DNA of 64,000 nt from Azospirillum sp. SYSU D00513 (GTDB lineage: Bacteria; Pseudomonadota; Alphaproteobacteria; Azospirillales; Azospirillaceae), in the NCBI RefSeq assembly GCF_017356015.1, contig NZ_JAFIQV010000006.1, forward strand, positions 62,001 through 126,000, read 5' to 3'. A model generated the notes under the pieces. It was not told the origin of the DNA, made no database searches, and saw only the letters and a program-made list of their open reading frames with translations. Positions 35,681 to 43,748 of the stretch are shown here, piece by piece. The position numbers were made by a program, and so were the translations under genes. Each line of letters begins with the position of its first letter. Positions within the stretch are counted from its first letter, which is position 1.

Positions 35681-36672
35681 TGGACCGCGCCACGGACAAC
35701 GCCCGCCTCCGGCTGCTGCTGCTGCGCAACGCGCCGCTCGCCCTGTTCCTGCTGGTGATCGCCGTGTTCGGCACGCTGTCGGACCGTTTCCTCGACCCGC
35801 AGAACTTCACCAACATCCTGATCCAGTCCTCCCACGTCGCGATCCTCGGCATCGGCATGACCTTCGTCCTGCTGACCGCCGGCATCGACCTGTCGGTGGG
35901 CACCGTCATGTATCTGGCGGTGGCGCTTCTGGGGATTCACATGGCCGGTCTGCCGCCACTGCTGGCCGTGCCGGCCATGGCGGCGGTGGGGGTGCTGTTC
36001 GGGCTTTTGAACGCCTTCTTCATCGTCCGGCTGCGCGTCGCGGCCTTCATCGTGACGCTGGCGACGCTGTTCGTCGGGCGCGGGCTCGCGCTCTGGATCA
36101 CCAACACCCGCATGGTCTTCTACCAGGACCAGGTCCTGTCGCTGGCGCGCGCCGAGTTCCTGGGCGTGCCCTGGGCGATCTGGATTTTCGCCGCCGTCTT
36201 CGCGGCGGCCTGGGTGACGCTCAACCACACGCCCTTCGGGCGGCAGGTCTACGCCGTGGGCGCCAACCCCGAGGCCGCGGCCAAGGCCGGCATCAACGTG
36301 CCGCTCGTGCTGACCGCCGTCTATGCCATCTCCGGCGCCTGCGCGGGTGTCGCGGGCTTCGTCTCGGTCACGCAGGTTGGGGCCGCCGCCTCCTCCTTCG
36401 CGGTGGAGAAGGAGTTCGCGGCGGTCGCCGCGGCCGTGCTGGGCGGGGTCAGCCTGTTCGGTGGCCGGGGCGGCGTGGCCGGCACCGTCTTCGGCGCCGT
36501 GCTGATCCAGACCGTCCAGAACGGCCTCGTGATCGTCAACGCCGACCCATACATCTACCCGCTGGTCACCAGCTCGATCATCTTCCTGGCCGTCTTCGTG
36601 GACAGCCAGCGGTCCCGCATTCTGGAACGGATCGGCCGCCGCCGCATCCGCATTGAGGAGCGCACGGTATGA
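35680..36672 (+). CDS. CUT2-type sugar ABC transporter permease
   Basis: The product is 330 residues. ATG 35680 overlaps the ATPase stop. Membrane helices and RbsC landmarks (L-T-A-G-I-D-L-S-V-G-T, A-V-G-A-N-P-E-A-A-A-K-A-G-I, L-G-G-V-S-L-F-G-G-R-G) are clear. It is coupled to apsD by ATGA, which ties the importer directly to the first catabolic enzyme. Confidence 0.92.
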   Translation: MDRATDNARLRLLLLRNAPLALFLLVIAVFGTLSDRFLDPQNFTNILIQSSHVAILGIGMTFVLLTAGIDLSVGTVMYLAVALLGIHMAGLPPLLAVPAMAAVGVLFGLLNAFFIVRLRVAAFIVTLATLFVGRGLALWITNTRMVFYQDQVLSLARAEFLGVPWAIWIFAAVFAAAWVTLNHTPFGRQVYAVGANPEAAAKAGINVPLVLTAVYAISGACAGVAGFVSVTQVGAAASSFAVEKEFAAVAAAVLGGVSLFGGRGGVAGTVFGAVLIQTVQNGLVIVNADPYIYPLVTSSIIFLAVFVDSQRSRILERIGRRRIRIEERTV

Positions 36673-37703
36673 CGTCGAACCCCGGCCGCCTGCGCGGCAC
36701 GCTGATCGGCTGCGGCTTCTTCGCCGAGAACCACCTGAACGCCTGGCGCATGATCGAGGAGGTCGAGCTGGTCGCCGTCTGCGACCGCGACCGCGCCAAG
36801 GCGGAGGCCGCCGCCCGCCGTTTCGGCATTCCCAGGGTCTATGAGGATGCCGAGGCCATGCTGGTCGAGGAGCGGCCCGATTTCGTGGACATCGCCACGA
36901 CCCTTCCCTCGCACCGCCCGCTGGTCGAGCTGGCCGCCCGCCAGCGCGTCGCCGCCATCTGCCAGAAGCCCTTCGCCGCCGGGCTGGAGGACGCCCGCGC
37001 CATGGTGCGGGCCTGCGCCGCGGCCGGCGTGCCGCTGATGGTGCACGAGAATTTCCGCTGGCAGCAGCCCTTGCTGGCGGTCCGCGCCGCGCTGGACGAG
37101 GGCTGGGCCGGAACGCCCTTCTTCGGCCGGGTGATGTTCCGCCACGGCTTCGACATCATCACGAACCAGCCCTATCTGGCGCTGGACGAGCGCTACATCA
37201 TCATGGACGTCGGGCTGCACCTGCTCGACGTGGCGCGCTTCCTGTTTGGCGAGGCGAACCGCCTCTACTGCCGCACCGCCCGGATCGACCAGCGGCTGCG
37301 CGGCGAGGACACCGCCACCATGCTGCTCGACCATGCCAACGGCATGACCTCCGTGATCGAGCTGTCCACGGCGACGAGGACCGACCCGGAGCCCTTCCCC
37401 GAAACCCTCCTGCGCATCGAGGGGACGGAAGGCACCATCGAGCTGCTCCAGGGCTACCGGCTGGTGCTGACCGGTCCCGGCCGGCGCGAGGAGCGCAGCG
37501 TGGACGCCCCCCTGCTGCCCTGGGCGGAGCGGCCCTGGCACGTCGTCCAGGACAGCGTGCTGGCGATCCAGCGCCACTGGGTGGACTGCCTGCGCGAGGG
37601 CCGGGAGCCCGCGACGTCGGGCGCCGACAATCTGCGGACGCTGGAACTGACCTTCGGCGCCTACGACTCCGCCGAATCCGGGCAGGCCGTCACCATGCCC
37701 TGA
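36669..37703 (+). CDS. apsD: D-apiose dehydrogenase (Gfo/Idh/MocA family)
   Basis: The product is 344 residues. The N-terminal Rossmann fold has L-I-G-C-G-F-F-A-E-N-H. The usual E-K-P motif appears as Q-K-P (I-C-Q-K-P-F), followed by the C-terminal Gfo/Idh substrate domain with D-V-G-L-H-L-L-D containing the catalytic-type His. It overlaps the permease gene (ATGA) and closes the operon. Family plus context indicate oxidation of D-apiose to D-apionolactone with NAD+, the substrate for ApnL. A 114-bp hairpin repeat begins 19 bp after its stop and could terminate the operon. Confidence 0.8.
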   Translation: MTSNPGRLRGTLIGCGFFAENHLNAWRMIEEVELVAVCDRDRAKAEAAARRFGIPRVYEDAEAMLVEERPDFVDIATTLPSHRPLVELAARQRVAAICQKPFAAGLEDARAMVRACAAAGVPLMVHENFRWQQPLLAVRAALDEGWAGTPFFGRVMFRHGFDIITNQPYLALDERYIIMDVGLHLLDVARFLFGEANRLYCRTARIDQRLRGEDTATMLLDHANGMTSVIELSTATRTDPEPFPETLLRIEGTEGTIELLQGYRLVLTGPGRREERSVDAPLLPWAERPWHVVQDSVLAIQRHWVDCLREGREPATSGADNLRTLELTFGAYDSAESGQAVTMP

Positions 37704-37721
37704 CGGGACGGCCTGCACCTT

Positions 37722-37835
37722 ATACGATTTTCATGAAGTCCTGACCTGTGGTCAGGACTTCCGCGCCACGGGGCGCGGGGCCGCAGTCGCGGCCCTATAC
37801 CGGGTTCGGAGGTCGGAATTTTCCGAACCCGGTAT
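37722..37835 (+). repeat. 114-bp multi-hairpin repeat, copy 1
   Basis: The element contains three strong stem-loops: a 12-bp stem (37735-37746 with 37750-37761), GGCCGC-AGTC-GCGGCC (37779-37794), and a 13-bp stem ATACCGGGTTCGG/CCGAACCCGGTAT (37797-37809 with 37823-37835). An inverted copy differing at only four positions lies at 40869-40982. No target-site duplication is evident. It sits between the convergent ends of apsD and the zinc-ribbon gene and may act as a bidirectional terminator. Confidence 0.9.
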
Positions 37836-37851
37836 GACTCCAGCCCTACCC

Positions 37852-39984
37852 TTACTCCACCAGTTCCCAGACCTCGTCCGTCAGGCAGGCCCTGGAGGGC
37901 ACGCCGCCGTCACGGCCCGCGGGCGTGGTGACGGTGTGGGCGAAGGCGAAGCAGGGCCGTGACCGCCCCCGCGGGTCCGCGGCTGGACCGGTCACCGTCA
38001 GCAGGCCGGAGCGCGTGCCGTCCTCCGACAGCCACTCCTTCGCGTTGCCCGGCGCCGCCAGCGCGTTGCGGAAGGCGGCGGCGATCCGCTGGTAGTCCTG
38101 TGGTGCGATCCGCAGGCGCGTCGCGTTGCTCCAGCCCGGCCCGACCAGCAGGTCCGGCGTGGACAGCCGGACGGCCGCCCGGTCGGATGCGATGGCGACG
38201 GCGCGGTCGAGCAGGGCCTCGAACGGCTCCCCGGGAGCGGCGTCCGTGAAGCCGGCGAGCCCGGCGAGCCCGGCGAGCCCGGCGAGCCCGGCCCTCGTCC
38301 GCTCCCCCGGCTTGCCGTCGATGGCGCCGTCATACAGGCCGAGCCGGGCGAGTGCCCGCTGGCCCGCCGCGATGCGCTCCTCCGGCGACAGGGCGCGCGG
38401 CGGCAGGGGCCGGTCGGCACCGCCGTCCAGCGCGGCCTCGTTGCGCGGTCCGCCAGCAGGATCGCCCGGCCCGACGCGATCCACGCCGAGCCCCCCATGC
38501 CAGCCCGTCATCACCGCCAGATGCATCAGGGACGCAGCGCCGAGCACCAGCCAGGGCCAGGCGCCTTGCGCGACCGGCCGCACCGGCGGGGCGCCGAGCG
38601 CTGCTTCCATCGCGCGCCGCACCCGGTCGCGCACGGTCAGCCATGCGGCGCCCCCGGCGAGGAGAGGAATGCCGAGGTCCCAGGACAGGCGTAGCGGCAG
38701 GGCGGCCGGATCCCCGGCCGTGGCGCCGGTCAGCAGCCCCGGCAGGTCCAGGGCGGCGACCAGCGGCGGCACCAGGGCGAGCGCCGCGGCCGCCTGCTGC
38801 CAGGCCTGCCGCGCCGCGCCCAGCCCAGCCGCCCTGTGGGCGCGCCGCAGGACGGCGGCGGCACGCTCCAGGAAGGCGCGGCTCACGCAGCCCTCATGGT
38901 CGGAGGCGATCGCCTCCAGATCCGGTTGCACCCCCGCCAGGATCGAACCGGCGATGGTTCCGGTCAGGCGGATGGACGAAGCGATGGCGAAGGCATCGGG
39001 TCCCGGCGCCGCCTCCATCGCCGAGAGGGCCGGCGCCAGGAGGGAGTCCAGGAAGACGGGCATCGCGTGGAGCTCGGCCTGCGGCCCTACGAGTTCGACC
39101 TCGAAGGTCACGCCGTCGCACCGGCAGGACAGGGTCACGAGCGGCAGCGTGCCGGCACGCTCATAGACGAGCTGCGTCCCGGAATGGCGCAGGGTCCAGG
39201 GCTGGGTTTCCGCCAGCTCCGTGAACCGGGCGAAGCCGGTCTCCTCCAGGAAAGCCCGGACGGAGGCCGGGGCGTCCGGCGGAAGAACGATCCCGTGCTG
39301 CGGCTTGGCGCAGAGGCGGGGGCGGTGAATGTGGGTGAAATTGCCGACCCCCGCGCAGTCCGCGCAGCCGACGACGCCACCGCCGTCGCAGCTCGCGCAA
39401 CGGAGCACGCCCCTGCCCCAGCACTCCTCGCAACGGCCATCCTCGCCGTCCTCACCGGAGGGAACGCCGCCGCACCGGGAGCAGGCGACCTTTCCGCCCC
39501 GGCATCCGGGGCCGGTGCAGGCGCAGACGCCGCCACCGCTGCAGCAGCGGCAGGCCTCATGGACGTAGTAGGGACCCCGAATGGCAGGCAGGGTGGGCGG
39601 GGCATCCCCGTCCCGGAAGGCGCCGTCCGGCGAGCCGATCACCGCCGCGAGGCGGTGCGCGGTTTCCAGCGACGCCGTTTCCATGTCCAGGTCGCGCGCC
39701 AGCGCCGCGTCCAGCTCGGCGGCGTTGCGGCAATGGATCGCCGACCACACCCCCTCCTGCCCCTGCCGGGTCTCGACTTCGGTCGTCCAGGTGATGGCGA
39801 CCGTCAGGACGGCGGTGGCCGTGACCTCGCGGCGGGACACACCGAGGAGCGTCACCCCCTCGGGCGAGGCGGCGTTGCCGGCCGCCGCGCGGCGGAGGCG
39901 CCGGAGCAGATCCGATTGCACTGTGTCCAGGGGCGGGACCGCCGGAAGGATCGTGGAGGAAGCGTAGTCGAGACAGTCGGGCAT
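37852..39984 (-). CDS. Zinc-ribbon membrane protein with a peptidoglycan-binding-like domain
   Basis: The product is 710 residues. A DnaJ-like cysteine-rich region lies at ~140-215, with about eight C-x-x-C-type pairs (C-R-C-C, C-S-R-C-G-G, C-E-E-C-W-G-R-G, C-A-S-C-D-G-G-G, C-A-D-C), probably binding Zn2+. Two hydrophobic stretches at ~400-455 and ~475-490 suggest membrane anchoring. They are followed by a PG_binding_1-like repeat (A-L-A-R-L-G-L-Y-D-G-A-I-D-G-K-P-G). A tandem G-L-A repeat interrupts that domain. No signal peptide is present. Overall function is unknown. It is the last gene of a three-gene minus-strand module enclosed by two inverted 114-bp repeats next to the SrfB/SrfC locus. 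Confidence 0.65.
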   Translation of the reverse strand: MPDCLDYASSTILPAVPPLDTVQSDLLRRLRRAAAGNAASPEGVTLLGVSRREVTATAVLTVAITWTTEVETRQGQEGVWSAIHCRNAAELDAALARDLDMETASLETAHRLAAVIGSPDGAFRDGDAPPTLPAIRGPYYVHEACRCCSGGGVCACTGPGCRGGKVACSRCGGVPSGEDGEDGRCEECWGRGVLRCASCDGGGVVGCADCAGVGNFTHIHRPRLCAKPQHGIVLPPDAPASVRAFLEETGFARFTELAETQPWTLRHSGTQLVYERAGTLPLVTLSCRCDGVTFEVELVGPQAELHAMPVFLDSLLAPALSAMEAAPGPDAFAIASSIRLTGTIAGSILAGVQPDLEAIASDHEGCVSRAFLERAAAVLRRAHRAAGLGAARQAWQQAAAALALVPPLVAALDLPGLLTGATAGDPAALPLRLSWDLGIPLLAGGAAWLTVRDRVRRAMEAALGAPPVRPVAQGAWPWLVLGAASLMHLAVMTGWHGGLGVDRVGPGDPAGGPRNEAALDGGADRPLPPRALSPEERIAAGQRALARLGLYDGAIDGKPGERTRAGLAGLAGLAGLAGFTDAAPGEPFEALLDRAVAIASDRAAVRLSTPDLLVGPGWSNATRLRIAPQDYQRIAAAFRNALAAPGNAKEWLSEDGTRSGLLTVTGPAADPRGRSRPCFAFAHTVTTPAGRDGGVPSRACLTDEVWELVE
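38253..38288. repeat. 9-bp in-frame tandem repeat (4 copies)
   Basis: The unit CGGCGAGCC is repeated four times without change, plus partial flanks. On the coding strand it encodes successive Gly-Leu-Ala triplets in the peptidoglycan-binding-like domain. Copy number could vary by slippage without breaking the frame. Confidence 0.85.
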
Positions 39985-40009
39985 GGACGGTTCTGCTGAG
40001 GCGCGACGG

Positions 40010-40399
40010 TCAGGCTTCCAGGGCGGGGCTCCGCTCGGTGACCGTCAGCACGTTGATCGGGGAGGCGGGCAGCTCTTCGGCCGGTGCCCCGGCGAACTCA
40101 TGAGATGCCCCGGCGAACTCATGAGAAGCGAACTCATGGGAGGTGAATTCGGGGGTGACCAACCCGCCGGGAACCGGCTCAGCAGGGAGCGGGTCATCGG
40201 GGGCCGTTTCGTCCGGCGGCGTTTCGCGGACCCAGACGCGGCCTTGCAGGGTGAACCCATTGTCTCGCAGCCAGGTCCGCTCCCCTTCGTCGGCGGCGCG
40301 GTAAAGGCACAGGACCCAGCCCTGGGCCTCCTGCCCGTCACCGCCGTCCGCCGGTGTCGCGTAGGGCTGGAGCGAATAGGGGAATTCGTCCCGCGTCAT
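40010..40399 (-). CDS. Small hypothetical protein with a heptad-like C-terminal repeat
   Basis: The product is 129 residues. The start ATG 40399 (M-T-R-D-E-F-P-Y-S-L) is preferred; the longer upstream frame overlaps the neighbouring small gene and lacks conserved features. The first ~60 residues look like a compact globular domain (W-V-L-C-L-Y-R...L-R-D-N-G-F-T-L-Q-G-R-V-W-V-R-E). The C-terminal half is Pro/Glu-rich with the repeat S-H-E-F-A-G-A. The family is not recognised. The stop lies 25 bp upstream of the zinc-ribbon gene start. Confidence 0.5.
   Translation of the reverse strand: MTRDEFPYSLQPYATPADGGDGQEAQGWVLCLYRAADEGERTWLRDNGFTLQGRVWVRETPPDETAPDDPLPAEPVPGGLVTPEFTSHEFASHEFAGASHEFAGAPAEELPASPINVLTVTERSPALEA
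40085..40126. repeat. 21-bp tandem repeat (2 perfect copies)
   Basis: Two identical 21-bp units (40085-40105 and 40106-40126), followed by a partial third at 40127-40141, encode the S-H-E-F-A-G-A heptad of the small hypothetical protein. Confidence 0.85.
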
Positions 40400-40445
40400 C
40401 GGGCCTCGCTTTGCTGTCGGTTTTTCGCGAAAAAGGGCGCCCGCG

Positions 40446-40670
40446 TCAGCGGCGGCCGGCGGTGTCCAGAATCCCGCCCTGGCGCGGCGTGCAAAGTCCC
40501 GCGGCCAACTGTTCGGCCGTTTCCATGGATTCAAAATCCGCTTCGGAAGCATACTTGATGATTCGGCCATCACTCAGCCGAAGGTCATATTTCGGAGCGG
40601 CTGTCAGTGTCCGGGCGACGATGAGGGCGTTAAGGCCGTCTATTCTGACCTTCGTGCCGAGGCGCAGCAT
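40446..40670 (-). CDS. Small hypothetical protein
   Basis: The product is 74 residues. It starts M-L-R-L-G-T-K-V-R-I-D-G-L-N-A-L and reads as a compact beta-rich (SH3/KOW-like) fold, with Y-D-L-R-L-S-D-G-R-I-I-K-Y as a strand-turn-strand. A charged tail follows. It is the first gene of the three-gene module and lies 198 bp from repeat copy 2. It is too short to classify. Confidence 0.45.
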   Translation of the reverse strand: MLRLGTKVRIDGLNALIVARTLTAAPKYDLRLSDGRIIKYASEADFESMETAEQLAAGLCTPRQGGILDTAGRR

Positions 40671-40868
40671 GATGTTCCACCGGTTCTTTGCGTTCCCCGA
40701 AGGCTAAGCGTTTGGCGGCGGATGTGCTGTGTCAAAATCCGGACGATCCCGCGCTCCCCCCCGACGGGGCTGCGTCGGAAGGAGGAGGCGGAATGGTGTT
40801 TCGGACGTCAGGCGGTATGAGGAATAAACCCTCGCCGGCCGCGGCGCCTCCTCCCCGGAGCGATGCTT

Positions 40869-40982
40869 ATACCGGGTTCGGAAAATTCCGACTCCCGAAC
40901 CCGGTCTAGGGCCGCGACTGCGGCCCCGCGCCCCATGGCGCGGAAGTCCTGACCACAGGTCAGGACTTCATGAAAATCGTAT
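40869..40982 (-). repeat. 114-bp multi-hairpin repeat, copy 2 (inverted)
   Basis: This is the reverse complement of copy 1 (37722-37835), same length, with four substitutions. The longest stem carries one mismatch in this copy. Its edge coincides with the last base of the TAA of the FGE-like gene, so it lies exactly at the 3' end of the Srf operon. Confidence 0.9.
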
Positions 40983-42544
40983 TACAGCGGGCGCAAGGCC
41001 TCTTTCAGGAAGTCATTGAGGTCGCTGGGCGGGCGGGACTTGTAGCGGGCGCTCTGTTCGACGAAGCGGGACGTCATCTTGATCAGCCCGGCCGAGCCGT
41101 CGTAGCTGAAGGATGCCGAGACGCGCGGAAGCTGCCCTCGCAGGAGATCGGGCCCGAAATTGTCCGTTGCCTCGACGAGCAGGGAGAGATAGGCCTCGCC
41201 GCTGAGACGCGCGCGGTTCCGCCAGCCCTCGATGCTCTTCACATATTGGGGGCGGACCGTTTCCGAAGCGACCTGAAGAGCGGCTTCCAGCCGGTCCGCC
41301 TCATTCATTTCCTGGCGGTAGCCGCGCATCAGGATTGCGGCGCTCATCACGGCCATGCGGGCGCCGTTCGCCTCGATCTCGTTGCGCCGGTTCAACTCCG
41401 CCCCGATGTCCGAGGCGAGGCGGTTCAGCCGCTCGGCGACCACCGGCCGGTCAGCCTCGGCGGCGAGCGCGCGCGTGACGGCCGCCAGATTGGCGCCTGC
41501 GGGCAGTTCTCCGCCCGCCGTCGGCCGCGTCTCGGCCGCCTTGACGAACGCGTTGATCCGGCTTTGGCTCGGGCCGGCGGGAACGCCGATCGCCAGGCGG
41601 AATCCGGTGAAGGGCGCCTGGCGCGCCGTGCCGTCGGCGGTGTCGTACAGCGGCTCCTCGCGGCGATCGGCGTTGCGCACCTCCAGTTCGGAGGTCAGGC
41701 AGGAGCCGCCCCGCACCACGAAGCCGCCGACCTGCCCGTGCAACCGCCCCGGCGCGGTCGGCTGATAGGGATCGAGAACGATCTCACCAATGTTGCCGAG
41801 CACGTCGTGCAGCCCGAGCGGGTTGGGCTTGAGCGTTCCGATATATTGCGACTGGCCGTTGCAGGAGTCCGGTGACCCGATCCAGGCATAGTCGCTGACC
41901 GGCCCTTCCATCGGAAACACGCGCCCGACCTCCTGCGAGGGCATGATCTTGGCTCCGCCCCGCGCGGCGAATTCCCATTCGCTCTCGGTCGGCAGCCGGA
42001 CGAAGCCGGGGGTACCGTCCTCCTTGGGCAGCGACTCGCGGGCGTTCTGCAGGAGCCACTCGCTGTAGCGCTGCGTGAAGGTGATGGCGTCGAACCACCC
42101 TGCGTCCTCCTTGGGCAGGGCGCCTTCCGCGCCCTTTGCTTCGCAGCCCTTGCCCATCACCGCGTCGTACTGCGCCAGCGAGACCTCATACTTCCCGATG
42201 TAATAGAAGCGACGTTCCGGCTTGCCGTCCTCGCTGAATCCGCCGACGAGCCGCCCGAAGCGGAGATCCTCGCTGCTCGCGCGCGCCTCGTCCGGACTGC
42301 CCATGCGGATCTGCTGGTCGGCCAGCCAGTTGCCGTTCCCCACGAAGGTGTCGACGCGGCGGAACATCATCTTGCCGCCGCAGGGCATGGGCAGAGTCAG
42401 GTCGCCTTCGGCGGGCTGCGGATCGAAATTCTCCTGCGGCCAGGCCGCCGGGGCGTTCGCCGCCTGCGCACGGGCCGTGGAGCCCAGGGGCAGAACTCCC
42501 AAGACGAGGGCCGTCCCGAGGACGGCGCGCCAATCAGTTCCCAC
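40982..42544 (-). CDS. Exported FGE-sulfatase-fold protein with helical C-terminal extension
   Basis: The product is 520 residues starting at GTG 42544, which overlaps the FtsX gene by 11 bp. A Sec signal peptide is cleaved near A-R-A-Q-A. The SUMF1-like fold spans ~50-320 with M-G-S-P, Y-Y-I-G-K-Y-E-V-S-L, L-P-T-E-S-E-W-E-F, V-L-G-N-I-G-E-I and R-G-G-S-C. The catalytic Cys pair of formylglycine-generating enzymes is missing: R-G-G-S-C-L-T-S-E-L lacks the second Cys and the spacing differs. The C-terminal ~190 residues are mostly helical. It is the last gene of the Srf operon and probably a periplasmic component of that system. Confidence 0.8.
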   Translation of the reverse strand: MGTDWRAVLGTALVLGVLPLGSTARAQAANAPAAWPQENFDPQPAEGDLTLPMPCGGKMMFRRVDTFVGNGNWLADQQIRMGSPDEARASSEDLRFGRLVGGFSEDGKPERRFYYIGKYEVSLAQYDAVMGKGCEAKGAEGALPKEDAGWFDAITFTQRYSEWLLQNARESLPKEDGTPGFVRLPTESEWEFAARGGAKIMPSQEVGRVFPMEGPVSDYAWIGSPDSCNGQSQYIGTLKPNPLGLHDVLGNIGEIVLDPYQPTAPGRLHGQVGGFVVRGGSCLTSELEVRNADRREEPLYDTADGTARQAPFTGFRLAIGVPAGPSQSRINAFVKAAETRPTAGGELPAGANLAAVTRALAAEADRPVVAERLNRLASDIGAELNRRNEIEANGARMAVMSAAILMRGYRQEMNEADRLEAALQVASETVRPQYVKSIEGWRNRARLSGEAYLSLLVEATDNFGPDLLRGQLPRVSASFSYDGSAGLIKMTSRFVEQSARYKSRPPSDLNDFLKEALRPL

Positions 42545-43748
42545 GGATGCCTTCTCCTGGTTCGATGCGGGTGACCTGCCAAGCGGCGGTCATGGAGGCG
42601 AGCAGCGCCACGCCGACAGTCAGGGCGAAAGCGATGCCGAAATGGACGGGGGTGAGCTGGCTGATGGTGCCGGAGACCAGAAGCTTGTCGGCGAGAGTGC
42701 GGTTGAGCGCGGTTGCCGCGGCGAAATAGGCGCCGCTCGCCAGGGCCCAGCCGCAGGCCGCGACGACGAACGCCTGCACCACCGGGAACAGGGCGGCCTG
42801 CGGGCGCGGCAGGCCGTGCAGCCTCAGCACGCTCAGCGCCGGACGCTTGCGCTTCACGCTTCCCCACTGGGTCGCGCCGAAGGAGAACAGGAAGCCCAGC
42901 GCGCCGGCCGCCGCGATGATCAGGAAGATCACGCCGAGGGCGGCGTTCAGCGCCATGATGTTCTCGAACTCCTTCAGCCGCGGGGCGCGCACGGGCAGCC
43001 CGCGCGCGGCCAGTTCGGCGTGCAGCGAGCGCAGGTCCGGCAGGTCGCGGGCGTAAAGGCGGAAGTTTCTGTAGGCGAAGGAGCGCGCCGCCTCGCGGCC
43101 CGCCCAGCCGAAGGCCGGCACGGCGGCGCCGTCCCGCCACTGCTCCACGGCCGCCAGGGTCTCGTCCGCCAGAAGCGCGCCGTCGGCTTCCCAGAGCGCG
43201 GGGTCGACGAAGCCGGTGACGGCCAGCGAGAGGGCAAGGGCCTCCTCCTCACCCGCGAGCCTGCGGACGGCGGACAGCACCACGCGGTCGCCCGGCTGCA
43301 CGCCGAGCCGCGCCGCCAATCCGCGGGACAGGACGGCCTCGCCGCGCGCGGGCGGCGCGAGGTTCCTTCCGAGGAAGGGATCGCCCGGACCGCTGCCGAG
43401 CACGACCCCGTCGGCCCGCGCCCCGACCCCCTGCGTTTCCCTTGCGAAGGTGAGTTCGCGGGCGATCGGCGAGGCGTGGCCGACGGCGAAACTCACCCGG
43501 GGATCCGCCCGCAGCGCGTCGAAGAAGTCCGGCGGATAATGGCCCTGCTGGGTGGCGACGATCTGCCGGTTGCGCGGATCCTCGGAAAGGTCGGCGACCA
43601 GGCTGCTGACGACCCCGACGCGCAGGCTGTAAAGCACCAGCAGGGGGGCCAGCACCGTCGCCAGCGCCAGCACCTGCGTCAGGAAGCCGGAGCGGTCATG
43701 GAAGAGGTCGCGCAGGCCAAGCGACAGGCCGGTGATCCAGAGCCTCAT
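42534..43748 (-). CDS. FtsX/LolC-type ABC transporter permease
   Basis: The product is 404 residues with one N-terminal helix (~22-42), a periplasmic domain of ~230 residues, and three C-terminal helices (~275-300, ~325-350, ~370-390). This is the MacB/LolCE/FtsX layout. It has no signal peptide beyond the first helix. It overlaps the ATPase gene by ATGA. Transporters of this type usually drive lipoprotein release or mechanical signalling across the envelope rather than import. Confidence 0.85.
   Translation of the reverse strand: MRLWITGLSLGLRDLFHDRSGFLTQVLALATVLAPLLVLYSLRVGVVSSLVADLSEDPRNRQIVATQQGHYPPDFFDALRADPRVSFAVGHASPIARELTFARETQGVGARADGVVLGSGPGDPFLGRNLAPPARGEAVLSRGLAARLGVQPGDRVVLSAVRRLAGEEEALALSLAVTGFVDPALWEADGALLADETLAAVEQWRDGAAVPAFGWAGREAARSFAYRNFRLYARDLPDLRSLHAELAARGLPVRAPRLKEFENIMALNAALGVIFLIIAAAGALGFLFSFGATQWGSVKRKRPALSVLRLHGLPRPQAALFPVVQAFVVAACGWALASGAYFAAATALNRTLADKLLVSGTISQLTPVHFGIAFALTVGVALLASMTAAWQVTRIEPGEGIRGN

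Noticed and set aside
37722..40982. Insertion sequence or composite transposon
   Set aside because: No transposase or integrase gene lies between or next to the repeats, and no target duplication was found; only the repeat element itself is claimed.
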